Origin: Streptomyces mesophilus
GTDB lineage: Bacteria; Actinomycetota; Actinomycetes; Streptomycetales; Streptomycetaceae
Length of the DNA: 64,000 bases
Assembly: GCF_011044995.1 (NCBI RefSeq)
Contig: NZ_JAAKZW010000004.1
Location: forward strand, 1-64,000
Direction of reading: 5' to 3'
Numbering within the stretch: position 1 is the first letter of the stretch; each line of letters starts with the position of its first letter. The position numbers and the translations under genes were made by a program. Positions 8,164 to 16,282 of this stretch are shown in pieces. A model generated the notes under the pieces. The model was not told the origin of the DNA. It searched no databases and was given only the letters and a program-made list of their open reading frames with translations.

Positions 8164-8182
8164 GCGTTCAAAGAGCGAACGC
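8164..8182. promoter_or_regulatory. Inverted repeat in GH3 leader
   Basis: GCGTTC (8164-8169) and GAACGC (8177-8182) form a perfect 6-base inverted repeat with a seven-base centre, 61 bases before the GH3 start. It may be an operator for a sugar-responsive regulator, but no regulator gene is adjacent. Confidence 0.3.
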
Positions 8183-8243
8183 CGACTGCCCGTTGGCACG
8201 TGTAAGTGCATCGTCGTTCCATGTACAGAAGGAGTCACGGCTC

Positions 8244-10736
8244 ATGCCAGCAAGTGCCTCGCAAGTCTCGCGTCGCTCCGCCCTTCGACTGTTCGGTACC
8301 GCGGTCGCCGTGGCCACCGCCGCGACCGCCGGTGTCGCGGTGCCCGCCCACGCGGCGAGCGCCACCCGCGGCCCCGGCCGCACCGCGGGTCCGCGGGTGG
8401 AAGCGCTGATCGCCCGGCTGACCCTCGACGAGAAGATCTCGCTGCTGCACGGCGCCGACGACCCCAGAGCCCTCGGCCAGGCCGGCTACATCCCGGGTGT
8501 GCCCCGCCTCGGCATCCCCGAGCTGCGCCTGGCCGACGGTCCGGCCGGTGTCCGCGTCAAGGAACCGGCCACCGCGCTGCCCGCCCCGGTGCTGCTCGCC
8601 TCCACCTTCGACCCCGCGCTTGCCCGCGCCTACGGCAAGGTCATCGGCCGCGAGGGCCGTGCGCTGGGCCAGGATGTGCTGCTCTCGCCGATGTGCAACC
8701 TGATCCGCACCCCGTACGCGGGCCGGAATTTCGAGACCTTCGGAGAGGACCCGCTGCTCAGTGCGGACATGGTCTCCGAGGAGATCCGGGGCATCCAGGG
8801 CGAGGGTCTCGTCGCGACGGTGAAGCACTTCGCGATGAACAATCAGGAGAAGGACCGCAACACGATCGACGTGTACGCGGACGAACAGACGATGCACGAG
8901 ACCGAGCTGCGCGCCTTCGAGGCCGCCATCGCCGCCGGGGCGGGCTCCGTCATGGGCGCGTACAACAAGGTCAACGGCACCTTCGCCTGCGAGAGCAAGG
9001 AACTGCTCACCGACATCCTGCGCGAGCGCTGGGGCTTCGACGGCTGGGTGATGACCGACTGGTTCGCCGCGCACAGCACCGTGGAGGCGATCACCGCCGG
9101 TCTCGACATGGAGATGCCCGGCGGGATCTACTTCGGCGCCGCCCTGAAGAAGGCCGTGCAGGGCGGCAGCGTGCCCGAGTCCGCCGTCGACCGCTCCGTG
9201 CGCCGGTTGCTCTCCGTGATGGACCGCTTCGGGCTCCTCGACGGCTCCATCGGCCCGCGTCCGGCCCGTGACGCCAAGGCCGGCGCCCGTACCGCCCTGG
9301 AGATCGCCAAGGCCGGAGCCACCCTGCTGCACAACCGCCGCGGCACCCTTCCGCTCCAGGGCCACGCGGCCCGCAGCATCGCGGTCATCGGCCCGACCGG
9401 CAAACAGCCCTTCGTCAGCGGCGGCGGCAGCGCCCATGTCATCCCCGACCACTCCGACACCCCGCTCGACGCGATCCGCGCCCGGGCCGGACGCGGCGCG
9501 CAGATCTCGTACGCCATGGGCGAGGACCTGTACGGCAAGGCGCTCCCCAAGGGCGCGCTCAGCCCGGGGTTCGACTCCGAGGGCCAGGGGGTCGCGGCCG
9601 GTGCGACCTGGACGTACGACGGGACGCTCGACGCCGACGAGGCCGGGGAGTGGACCTTCGTGATCCACTACTCCGGCGCAGAGCGGCCCAAGGTGCACTT
9701 GGACGGCGAGGAGCTGTTCCCGCTCGCTCCGGGCGTCGGGGAGTTCTTCTCCGGCGGACTGATCAATGCGGCGCCCGACGGGCTCTCCGTGCGCCGCAAG
9801 ACCCTGGACGTCGCCGAGGGCGGACGCCGGCTGACGATCACCGCCAAGGGCGGCGACAACGGCCAGATCTTCCGTATCCGCAGAGTGACCGCCGCGACCC
9901 GCGCGCAGGATGTCGCCGAGGCAGTACGGGCCGCGCGGCGGGCGCACAGTGTGGTGCTCTTCGCGTACGAGGACGCCACCGAGGGCATGGACCGCACCAC
10001 CATCGCGCTGCCCGGGCACCAGGAGGCGCTGATCAAGGCGGTCACGGCCGTCAATCCGCGTACGACGGTCGTCCTGAACACCTCGTCGGCGACCTCGATG
10101 CCGTGGCTTGCACGGACCGGTGCGGTGCTCCAGATGTACTACCCGGGCCAGGAGGGCGCCGCCGCCACCACCGCGGTCCTCTTCGGCGACTGCGACCCGG
10201 GCGGCCGGCTCACCCAGACCTTCCCGCTCGACGACGCCACCCACCCGACGGCCGGCGACCCGGTGCGCTACCCGGGCGTGAACGGGCGCCAGGAGTACAC
10301 CGAGGGCGTGCACATCGGATACCGCTGGTACGCGGCCGAGGGGAAGCGGTCCTTGTTCCCCTTCGGGCACGGACTCTCGTACACGTCGTTCCACTACAGC
10401 GAGCTCGATGTGCGCGAGGACGACGGGGGGCTCGAGGTGAGCTTCACCGTGCGCAACACGGGGCGGCGCAGCGGAGTCGATGTCGCCCAGGTGTATGTCG
10501 GACCCTCGCGTGAACTCTCCGTCGAACAAGCCGAGTTGGCGCTCGCGGGCTACCGCAGGCTCACGCTGCGGGCCGGGGAGCGGCGCAGGGTCACCGTCAA
10601 GGTGGCGCGGCGGTCGCTGTCCTCGTGGGACAGCAAGCGGCACGACTGGGTGCTCGGCACCGGGCGGCGCGCGGTGCAGGTCGGCGCCTCGGCCGGCGAC
10701 CTGCGGCTGCGGACCGTGGCGAAGGTGGGGCGATGA
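8244..10736 (+). CDS. Tat-exported GH3 beta-glucosidase with PA14 domain
   Basis: An 830-residue exported glycoside hydrolase family 3 enzyme. ATG 8244 follows AGAAGGAG. The signal has twin arginines (SRRSALRLFG, residues 9-18) and ends near AHAA. The (beta/alpha)8 domain holds K194-H195 in VKHFAMNNQ and the nucleophile Asp272 in VMTDWFAAHS. The second domain carries a PA14-like carbohydrate-binding insertion at about 445-555 (GEWTFVIHYSG), and an Fn3-like C-terminal domain follows FPFGHGLSYTSF. It removes non-reducing beta-linked sugars from plant-type oligosaccharides or glycosides outside the cell. Its stop overlaps the start of a secreted carboxylesterase, so the two are translationally coupled. 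Confidence 0.93.
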   Translation: MPASASQVSRRSALRLFGTAVAVATAATAGVAVPAHAASATRGPGRTAGPRVEALIARLTLDEKISLLHGADDPRALGQAGYIPGVPRLGIPELRLADGPAGVRVKEPATALPAPVLLASTFDPALARAYGKVIGREGRALGQDVLLSPMCNLIRTPYAGRNFETFGEDPLLSADMVSEEIRGIQGEGLVATVKHFAMNNQEKDRNTIDVYADEQTMHETELRAFEAAIAAGAGSVMGAYNKVNGTFACESKELLTDILRERWGFDGWVMTDWFAAHSTVEAITAGLDMEMPGGIYFGAALKKAVQGGSVPESAVDRSVRRLLSVMDRFGLLDGSIGPRPARDAKAGARTALEIAKAGATLLHNRRGTLPLQGHAARSIAVIGPTGKQPFVSGGGSAHVIPDHSDTPLDAIRARAGRGAQISYAMGEDLYGKALPKGALSPGFDSEGQGVAAGATWTYDGTLDADEAGEWTFVIHYSGAERPKVHLDGEELFPLAPGVGEFFSGGLINAAPDGLSVRRKTLDVAEGGRRLTITAKGGDNGQIFRIRRVTAATRAQDVAEAVRAARRAHSVVLFAYEDATEGMDRTTIALPGHQEALIKAVTAVNPRTTVVLNTSSATSMPWLARTGAVLQMYYPGQEGAAATTAVLFGDCDPGGRLTQTFPLDDATHPTAGDPVRYPGVNGRQEYTEGVHIGYRWYAAEGKRSLFPFGHGLSYTSFHYSELDVREDDGGLEVSFTVRNTGRRSGVDVAQVYVGPSRELSVEQAELALAGYRRLTLRAGERRRVTVKVARRSLSSWDSKRHDWVLGTGRRAVQVGASAGDLRLRTVAKVGR

Positions 10737-12358
10737 CCATGAGGATGTCCGCGATACGCAGGCGAGTCGGCCTCTTCGTCGCAGCGGTGCTCGCGGCGGG
10801 CACCCCGGTGCTCGCCGCCGGGCCCGCCCAGGCCCGCGCGGACCACGACACGGTGGTGCACACCACCGGCGGCCTGGTCCGCGGTGAACGCACCGACGCG
10901 GGACGGCAGTTCCTCGGCATCACCTACGCCGAGCCGCCCGTCGGCCGGCTGCGGTGGAAGGAACCGCAGCCGGTGCGTCCGTGGCTCGGCGTCCGCGACG
11001 CGACCTCGTACGGCAACCGCTGCGTACAGGGCGCGAGTTGGGACCCGGGCTACGAGCGGCCGAGCCTCACCGAGGACTGTCTCGCCGCCAATGTCTACGT
11101 GCCCGAGTCGCCTCGGTCGGCGGGGGCCGGGCGCCCGCTGCCCGTCATGGTGTGGCTGCACGGCGGCGGACTCACCGCGGGCGCCGGCGCGGACATCGTG
11201 CCCGACGAGTTCGCCGAGCGGACCGGAACGGTCGTCGTCACGGTCAACTACCGCCTCGGAGCACTGGGTTTCCTCGCCACCGAAGGGCTCGACGGCGAGG
11301 CGGGCGACGGGGTGTCCGGCAACTTCGGGATGCAGGACCAGCAGCTGGCGCTGCGCTGGGTGCAGTCCAACATCGGCCGCTTCGGCGGCGATCCGGGCCG
11401 GGTGACCATCGCGGGCGAGTCCGCCGGCGGCGGTTCGGTGTGCAACCAGCTCGCCTCGCCCACCGCGAAGGGGCTCTACCGGGCGGCCGTCATCCAGAGC
11501 GGCGCGTACAACGACTGCGCGGCCCGCACGCGGGACAAGGCCGTGGCGGAAGGTGCGGCCTTCGCCAAGAAGGCGGGCTGCCCGGACCCGGCGACCGCAG
11601 TCGCCTGTCTGCGGGGGAAGTCGGCGCAGGAGATCCTCACCGCGCAGGCCGGTTTCGGCTGGGCCGCCGTCGTGGGCGGGACGTTCCTGCCGCAGCAGCC
11701 CACCCAGGCCTTCGCCTCGGGTGCGGCGGCCGGGATTCCGGTGATGAACGGCGCCAATCAGGACGAGGGCCGGATGTTCGCCTTCGCCCAGTACGACGTC
11801 ACCGGCACCCCGCTCACCGCCGACCGGTACCCCAAGGCCCTCGAGCAGCTCTTCGGCCCGAAGCTCGCTCCCGAGGTCGAACGCCGTTACCCCGTCGGCG
11901 ACTTCCCCTCGCCGACCGTCGCGTACGGCACCGCACTGGGCGATCAGCTGATGGCCTGTACGGCGCTGCGGCTCGACCGGACGCTCGCCGGGCGCGGCAA
12001 GGTCTACGCGTACGAGTTCGCGGACCGCACCTCGCCGCCGTTCGCCTCCCTGCGCAAGCTCGGGACGGACTTCCCCTTCGGCGCGACCCACGTCAACGAA
12101 GTGCAGTACCTGTTCAAGCACTTCGGGCTGACCACTCCGCTGGACGACCAACAGCGGGTCCTGGCGCGGCAGATGGTGCAGTACTGGGGCTCCTTCATCC
12201 ACGGCTCCCCGCCGCGCGCCCAGGGCGGTCCTGTCATGCCGCACACCGAGGGCCGGGTCCTGAGCCTGCGCACCGCCTCGGCCGGCGGGCTCGAGGTGAG
12301 CACGACGGTCGACGAGGACCACCTGTGTGACCTCTGGGACGCGGCCGCCACCGCGTGA
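10733..12358 (+). CDS. Secreted type-B carboxylesterase
   Basis: This 541-residue alpha/beta-hydrolase begins with ATG 10733 inside the GH3 stop (ATGA overlap). A Sec-type signal (RRRVGLFVAAVLAAGTPVLA) is followed by type-B carboxylesterase landmarks: FLGITYAEPPVGRLRW, EDCLAANVYVP, the oxyanion loop WLHGGGLTAG, the nucleophile elbow GESAGGGS with Ser230, the acidic residue in NQDEGRMF, and a late His in GATHVNEVQYLF. It hydrolyses carboxylic esters outside the cell. Coupling to a GH3 glucosidase suggests joint attack on acylated glycosides, which is inference. A 63-base hairpin follows its stop. Confidence 0.9.
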   Translation: MTMRMSAIRRRVGLFVAAVLAAGTPVLAAGPAQARADHDTVVHTTGGLVRGERTDAGRQFLGITYAEPPVGRLRWKEPQPVRPWLGVRDATSYGNRCVQGASWDPGYERPSLTEDCLAANVYVPESPRSAGAGRPLPVMVWLHGGGLTAGAGADIVPDEFAERTGTVVVTVNYRLGALGFLATEGLDGEAGDGVSGNFGMQDQQLALRWVQSNIGRFGGDPGRVTIAGESAGGGSVCNQLASPTAKGLYRAAVIQSGAYNDCAARTRDKAVAEGAAFAKKAGCPDPATAVACLRGKSAQEILTAQAGFGWAAVVGGTFLPQQPTQAFASGAAAGIPVMNGANQDEGRMFAFAQYDVTGTPLTADRYPKALEQLFGPKLAPEVERRYPVGDFPSPTVAYGTALGDQLMACTALRLDRTLAGRGKVYAYEFADRTSPPFASLRKLGTDFPFGATHVNEVQYLFKHFGLTTPLDDQQRVLARQMVQYWGSFIHGSPPRAQGGPVMPHTEGRVLSLRTASAGGLEVSTTVDEDHLCDLWDAAATA

Positions 12359-12367
12359 TCCAGTAGG

Positions 12368-12430
12368 CTGCCCGGCGGCACATCCGGGTCCGATTTCGAC
12401 CGGACCGAGGGGGAGTGTGCCGCCGGGCAG
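12368..12430 (+). terminator. Nested hairpin between carboxylesterase and dedA
   Basis: CTGCCCGGCGGCACA (12368-12382) pairs perfectly over 15 bases with TGTGCCGCCGGGCAG (12416-12430). Within it GGTCCG (12387-12392) pairs with CGGACC (12401-12406). It starts 10 bases after the carboxylesterase stop and ends 13 bases before the dedA ribosome site. It looks like a terminator for the upstream operon, though it could also act as an attenuator in a dedA leader. Confidence 0.65.
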
Positions 12431-12457
12431 ATGCGGGTGGACCGGAGGGAACGGGCA

Positions 12458-13084
12458 GTGCAGGAGTGGCTCGCGTCCGTCCCCGCGATCGCCGTCTACC
12501 TCCTGGTCGGGACGATTCTGCTGGTGGAGAGCATCGGCATCCCGCTGCCCGGCGGAGTCATCCTCGTCACCGCGGCACTGCTCGCTTCCCAGTACGGCGA
12601 GATCGACCCGTGGCTGCTCGCCGCCGGAGCGGCCGTGGGTGCGGCGTCGGGCACGTTCTGCGGATTCGCGCTCGGGCGGCGCGGTGGGCGTCCGCTCCTC
12701 GAGCGGCTCGGCCGGCGCTTTCCCCGCCGCTTCGGACCGACCCAAGTCGCCGCCGCCGAGCGGTCGTTCCGTACGTGGGGCGTGTGGGCCGTCCTGTTCG
12801 GGCGCTTCGTCGCCGTGCTGCGGATCTTCACCGGGCCGGTGGCGGGCGTCCTGCGCATGCCGTACTGGCAGTTCGCCCCGGCGAACGCGTGCGGCGCGGT
12901 GCTCTGGGCGGGCGTGACGACCGGGGTGGTCTACCACCTGGGCCTGGCCGCCGGGAGCTGGCTCACGCGCTTCTCGCTGGCGGGACTCGCGCTTGGGGCG
13001 CTGCTCGCCTGCTGCGCGGTGTGGATCGTACGGAGAAGGCGACGCCCTCCGGCGCCGGAGGGCGCGTCCGCCTCTGCCGACTGA
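12458..13084 (+). CDS. DedA family membrane protein
   Basis: A DedA/SNARE-associated family integral membrane protein. I chose GTG 12458 (208 residues, MQEWLASVPAIAVYLL), because GGAGGG ends eight bases upstream; ATG 12431 in the same frame has no ribosome site and abuts a hairpin. Family features include ESIGIPLPGGVILVTAALL near the N-terminus and the basic amphipathic GRFVAVLRIFTGPVAGVLRMPY loop. DedA proteins are linked to lipid (undecaprenyl phosphate or phospholipid) translocation and membrane homeostasis. Its C-terminus is a short Arg/Pro tail. Confidence 0.88.
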   Translation: MQEWLASVPAIAVYLLVGTILLVESIGIPLPGGVILVTAALLASQYGEIDPWLLAAGAAVGAASGTFCGFALGRRGGRPLLERLGRRFPRRFGPTQVAAAERSFRTWGVWAVLFGRFVAVLRIFTGPVAGVLRMPYWQFAPANACGAVLWAGVTTGVVYHLGLAAGSWLTRFSLAGLALGALLACCAVWIVRRRRRPPAPEGASASAD

Positions 13085-13124
13085 CGCGGCCCCCGCCTAC
13101 GGCCGCACCGCGGTCTCCGGCTGT

Positions 13125-13718
13125 CTAACGCACCACCGTCTCCTGTGACTTGAACGCCCCGCCATGCCCCGGCACGATCACGTCGGCCGCGGCCAGCACG
13201 CGCTCACGGGAGGCGCGCAGCAGCTCGCGGTCCGGGGCCACGGGGTCGTCCGCCGGGCCGTCCACGTGCCACCACAGGTCGCCGGCGAAGGCCACCACTC
13301 CCGTCTCCGTGCCCGCGAGGAGCGTGATGTCCTCGGCGCTGTGCCCGGGGGTGCGGATCATCCTCAGCGACGCGGTGAGTTCATAGCCTTCCGCTTCCCG
13401 GTTGCGCCACTGGTTGCCGCGGTACTCCACCTTGTGGTCGTGCACGAGGGCCCGGCCGAACAGGCCGACGTTCATGGTGTTGTCCGGGTGGTGGTGGCTG
13501 AGGACCACATCGGTGATGTCCTCGGCGCCCAAACCCAGTTCGGCGAGCGGACCGAGGATGTCGTTCCGGTCCGCGACCATCCCGGGGTCGAAGATCACAT
13601 GCCGGTCCCCGTCGGTCACGTAGGAGACGGTCGCGGCGACTCCGGGGCCGGTGGAGCCCACATAGCCGGTGGTCAGGATCGTGTACGAGGCGCTGCGGCC
13701 GCGCGGTGCGTCTGTCAT
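13125..13718 (-). CDS. MBL-fold metallo-hydrolase
   Basis: A 197-residue metallo-beta-lactamase-fold protein. The metal motif is SHHHPDNT, so the usual H-x-H-x-D-H has Asn in place of the last His. RTPGHSAEDI and the late VPGHGG supply further ligands, and FAGDLWWHVD supplies the bridging Asp. The overall pattern resembles the small MBLAC1-like group. The Asn substitution may leave only one fully formed metal site. It is divergent from a GlxA-type regulator 81 bases away. Hydrolysis of a thioester, lactone or ester is likely but the substrate is unknown. Confidence 0.82.
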   Translation of the reverse strand: MTDAPRGRSASYTILTTGYVGSTGPGVAATVSYVTDGDRHVIFDPGMVADRNDILGPLAELGLGAEDITDVVLSHHHPDNTMNVGLFGRALVHDHKVEYRGNQWRNREAEGYELTASLRMIRTPGHSAEDITLLAGTETGVVAFAGDLWWHVDGPADDPVAPDRELLRASRERVLAAADVIVPGHGGAFKSQETVVR

Positions 13719-13755
13719 GGCCTCAACTCTGCCGGGCCGGAAGGTCCTGCACGAG

Positions 13756-13769
13756 TGGCATCAATGCCA
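13756..13769. promoter_or_regulatory. Inverted repeat upstream of GlxA-type regulator
   Basis: TGGCAT (13756-13761) and ATGCCA (13764-13769) form a perfect 6-base inverted repeat with a two-base centre, and an extra TGCCA half-site lies at 13785-13789. It lies between the divergent metallo-hydrolase and the regulator, so it is a candidate binding site for the regulator. Confidence 0.5.
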
Positions 13770-13799
13770 GCGATCGCAGGAAACGTGCCACACTGCGGC

Positions 13800-14753
13800 A
13801 TGCCTGCCTTCCGTACCGTCGCCGCCTACGTTCCGCCCGGAGCCGGCCTGCTCGCCGTCGGCATCGTCGGCGAGGTGTTCGGCCCGCACGGTCCGGACTT
13901 GCCGGGCTTCGACTTCGCCCTGTGTGCGGACCGGCCGGGTCAGGTCCGTACCGACGTCGGTGTACCGATCGCGGTCGAGCACGGTCTCGAGCGGCTGGCC
14001 GCCGCCGACTTGGTGCTCGCCCTGCCCGGCGCGGAGTTCCGGGCACCTCCCGAGCCCGCCGTACGGGAGGCCTTGCGCGCCGCGTACGGACGGGGCGCCG
14101 TGGTGGCGGCGCACTGTGTCGGCACGTTCACGCTGGCCGCGGCCGGGTTGCTCAACGGCCTCCGGGCGACCACGCATTGGCGGTTCGCCGACCTGCTCAC
14201 CGAGCACCATCCGGAGGTCGACGTCGACGCCGGGGCGCTGTACGTGGACGAAGGCCAGGTCATCACCGGTGCGGGAGCCGCCGCCGGGTTCGATCTGTGT
14301 CTGCATCTGCTGCGGCGGGAGTTCGGCGCCACGCTGGCCAACGCGGTCGCCCGGGACATGGTGCTGCCCTCGCACCGGGACGGCGGACAGGCCCAGTATC
14401 TGGCCGCTCCCGTTCCCGAGGACGGCGAGGACGAGCGGCTCGCCGAAGTGCTCGGCTGGGCGCGGGGACACCTTCATCAGCCGCTCCCCGTGGCCGAGTT
14501 GGCGCGGCGCGCGGTGATGAGCCGGCGCACCTTCGCCCGCCGTTTCACCGCCGCGACGGGCAGCACACCGCACGCCTGGCTGCGGGACCTGCGGCTCGGG
14601 CGCGCGGAGGAGCTCCTGGAGTCGACGGACCTTCCCGTCGAGGAGATCGCCCACCAGGTGGGCTACTCGAGCGCGGCGGTCCTGCGCGAACAGTTCGTAC
14701 GGCGGCGTGGGGTGCCGCCGCGCTCGTATCGCCGCTCCTTCGGCGCCACTTGA
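13800..14753 (+). CDS. GlxA-family transcriptional regulator (DJ-1/PfpI plus AraC)
   Basis: A 317-residue protein with an N-terminal class I glutamine amidotransferase-like (DJ-1/PfpI) domain at about residues 5-180, including the nucleophile-elbow-like VVAAHCVGTFTLAAAG. A C-terminal AraC-type double helix-turn-helix at about 215-317 carries PLPVAELARRAVMSRRTFAR and DLPVEEIAHQVGYSS. Such regulators bind DNA through the AraC part and sense a small ligand through the amidotransferase-like part. The ATG is at 13800. A palindrome lies 30-44 bases upstream, so it may control itself and the divergent metallo-hydrolase. Confidence 0.9.
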   Translation: MPAFRTVAAYVPPGAGLLAVGIVGEVFGPHGPDLPGFDFALCADRPGQVRTDVGVPIAVEHGLERLAAADLVLALPGAEFRAPPEPAVREALRAAYGRGAVVAAHCVGTFTLAAAGLLNGLRATTHWRFADLLTEHHPEVDVDAGALYVDEGQVITGAGAAAGFDLCLHLLRREFGATLANAVARDMVLPSHRDGGQAQYLAAPVPEDGEDERLAEVLGWARGHLHQPLPVAELARRAVMSRRTFARRFTAATGSTPHAWLRDLRLGRAEELLESTDLPVEEIAHQVGYSSAAVLREQFVRRRGVPPRSYRRSFGAT

Positions 14754-14754
14754 A

Positions 14755-14832
14755 GCGGGAAGGGGCCGGGTTGCGGCGGGAAGAGGCCAGGTTGCGGCGT
14801 GAAGGGGCCGGGCTGCGACGCGAAGGAAGGCC
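14755..14832. repeat. 21-base tandem repeat after the regulator gene
   Basis: The unit GCGGGAAGGGGCCGGGTTGCG repeats at 14755-14775, 14776-14796 and 14797-14817 with one to three changes per copy, and a partial fourth copy follows. It starts two bases after the regulator stop. In one frame it would encode a seven-residue Arg/Glu-rich heptad (REGAGLR). It may be a slippage-generated tract or the remnant of a longer coding end. Confidence 0.85.
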
Positions 14833-14840
14833 GCCGGGCG

Positions 14841-15380
14841 CTACGCGCCGCGCTCCTCGTGCGCCGCGCGGTGCGCCTTCGCCAGTTCCGTGTACATCGC
14901 CGCGTTGAGCTTGATGCCCTCGCGCTCCTCCTCGGTCAGCGGCCGGCGCACCTTCGCCGGTACGCCCGCGACCAGCGAACCCGGCGGCACCTGCATGCCC
15001 TGCGGTACGAGGGCCTGGGCCGCGACCAGGGAACCGGCGCCGATCACCGCGCCGTTGAGGATGGTGGCGCCCATGCCGATGAGGCAGTCGTCCTCGACCG
15101 TGCAGCCGTGCACCGTCGCGTTGTGGCCCACCGAGACCCGGTCGCCGATGGTGACGGGGAAGCCGGGGTCGACATGGACCGTGCAGTTGTCCTGGATGTT
15201 GCTGTCCGTGCCGAGCACGATCGGGCCGCAGTCCGCGCGGAGCACCGCGTGGTACCAGATGCTGGAGCCCGCCTTGAGGGTCACGTCACCCATGGCGACG
15301 GACGTCGGGGCGGCGAACGCCTCCGGGTCCACCTCGGGGTTCTTGCCGCCGACCCCTGCGATCAACGCGCGCTCTGCCAT
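14841..15380 (-). CDS. Gamma-type carbonic anhydrase family protein
   Basis: This 179-residue protein has a left-handed beta-helix of hexapeptide repeats. The ATG at 15380 (MAERALIAGVGG) follows AAGGAG; the frame continues upstream but without support. Three metal-ligand histidines stand at H69 (NCTVHVD), H86 and H91 (SVGHNATVHG), the gamma carbonic anhydrase pattern. The C-terminus is helical. Members either hydrate CO2 or act as CaiE/YrdA-like proteins of unknown substrate. It is divergent from an acyltransferase of the same fold. Confidence 0.9.
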   Translation of the reverse strand: MAERALIAGVGGKNPEVDPEAFAAPTSVAMGDVTLKAGSSIWYHAVLRADCGPIVLGTDSNIQDNCTVHVDPGFPVTIGDRVSVGHNATVHGCTVEDDCLIGMGATILNGAVIGAGSLVAAQALVPQGMQVPPGSLVAGVPAKVRRPLTEEEREGIKLNAAMYTELAKAHRAAHEERGA

Positions 15381-15516
15381 GCCGTGCTCCTTGTTGCTCA
15401 AGTCGTGGTGCGCCCAGGGGAACGGTAAGCGAAGGCCGTTGTCCCGCCTCGGGGTGGGTCGAAGATCACAGGTCGTGCCCCTCATGTCCGCGGGCGCGCA
15501 TGAGTACGGTGTGCGG

Positions 15517-16269
15517 GTGCCGAACAGGAACACGTTCTCATCGCTGGCCGCGGCCCGCCGCCGCCTGGTCACGCGTACCGTGCACGCCGGCTGGCGCTGG
15601 GTGCAGCGGTCGGGAGCCGTCACGGCCGAACGGCCCGGCAAGCTGAAGTTCCGCCGGATCGGGACCGGCACCAAGCTGGCCTTCCCGCAGGGCACCGTGT
15701 TCGGCGAGCCCTGGATCGAACTCGGCAACCACTGCATCGTCGGCGAACAGGTCACCCTGACCGCCGGTCTGATGCCCGAGCTCGACCTCGGCCCCGAGCC
15801 GATCCTGCGTATCGGCGACGGTGTCGTCCTGGGCCGCGGCAGTCATGTCATCGCCGATACGACGGTGACGATCGGCGCCGACTGCTACTTCGGCCCGTAT
15901 GTCTACGTCACGTCCACGAACCACAGTTACGACGATCCGCAGGAGCCCGTCGGCAAGCAGTGGCCGCGGATGGAGCCCGTGGAGATCGGGCCCGGCTGCT
16001 GGATCGGCACGGGCGCGGTGATCCTGCCGGGCGCCCGGCTCGGCCGCAATGTCGTCGTGGCGGCGGGTGCGGTCGTACGCGGAGACGTGCCGGACCACGC
16101 GGTGGTGGCCGGTGCGCCGGCCCGTGTCGTACGGCGCTGGGAGGCCGCGACCGGCTGGCAGCCGCCGCTGCGGACGCCCCCGCCGGTGCCGATTCCGGCG
16201 GGGATGACCTCCGAGGAGCTTCTTGCGCTTGCGGAGTGGGTGGACGAGAAGCCCACGCAGGGTGCCTGA
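15517..16269 (+). CDS. Left-handed beta-helix acyltransferase
   Basis: A 250-residue hexapeptide-repeat acyltransferase. I chose GTG 15517 (MPNRNTFSSLAAARRR), although an in-frame ATG at 15484 could add 11 residues. The N-terminal 50 residues are basic. The beta-helix (about 60-200) carries YVYVTSTNHSYDDP, whose His is the catalytic base position in maltose/galactoside O-acetyltransferases, and WIGTGAVILPGARLGRNVVV. It likely transfers an acetyl group from acetyl-CoA to a sugar or glycolipid. No sugar-modification cluster is adjacent, so the acceptor is unknown. Confidence 0.85.
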   Translation: MPNRNTFSSLAAARRRLVTRTVHAGWRWVQRSGAVTAERPGKLKFRRIGTGTKLAFPQGTVFGEPWIELGNHCIVGEQVTLTAGLMPELDLGPEPILRIGDGVVLGRGSHVIADTTVTIGADCYFGPYVYVTSTNHSYDDPQEPVGKQWPRMEPVEIGPGCWIGTGAVILPGARLGRNVVVAAGAVVRGDVPDHAVVAGAPARVVRRWEAATGWQPPLRTPPPVPIPAGMTSEELLALAEWVDEKPTQGA

Positions 16270-16282
16270 CCGGACCTGCTGA

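Noticed and set aside
8235..10643. An 802-residue minus-strand frame opposite the GH3 gene
   Set aside because: This is a shadow frame without domain, ribosome site or sensible composition.
13706..14908. A 400-residue frame carrying the heptad repeats after the regulator
   Set aside because: It overlaps the GlxA-type gene out of frame; only the repeat tract itself is notable.
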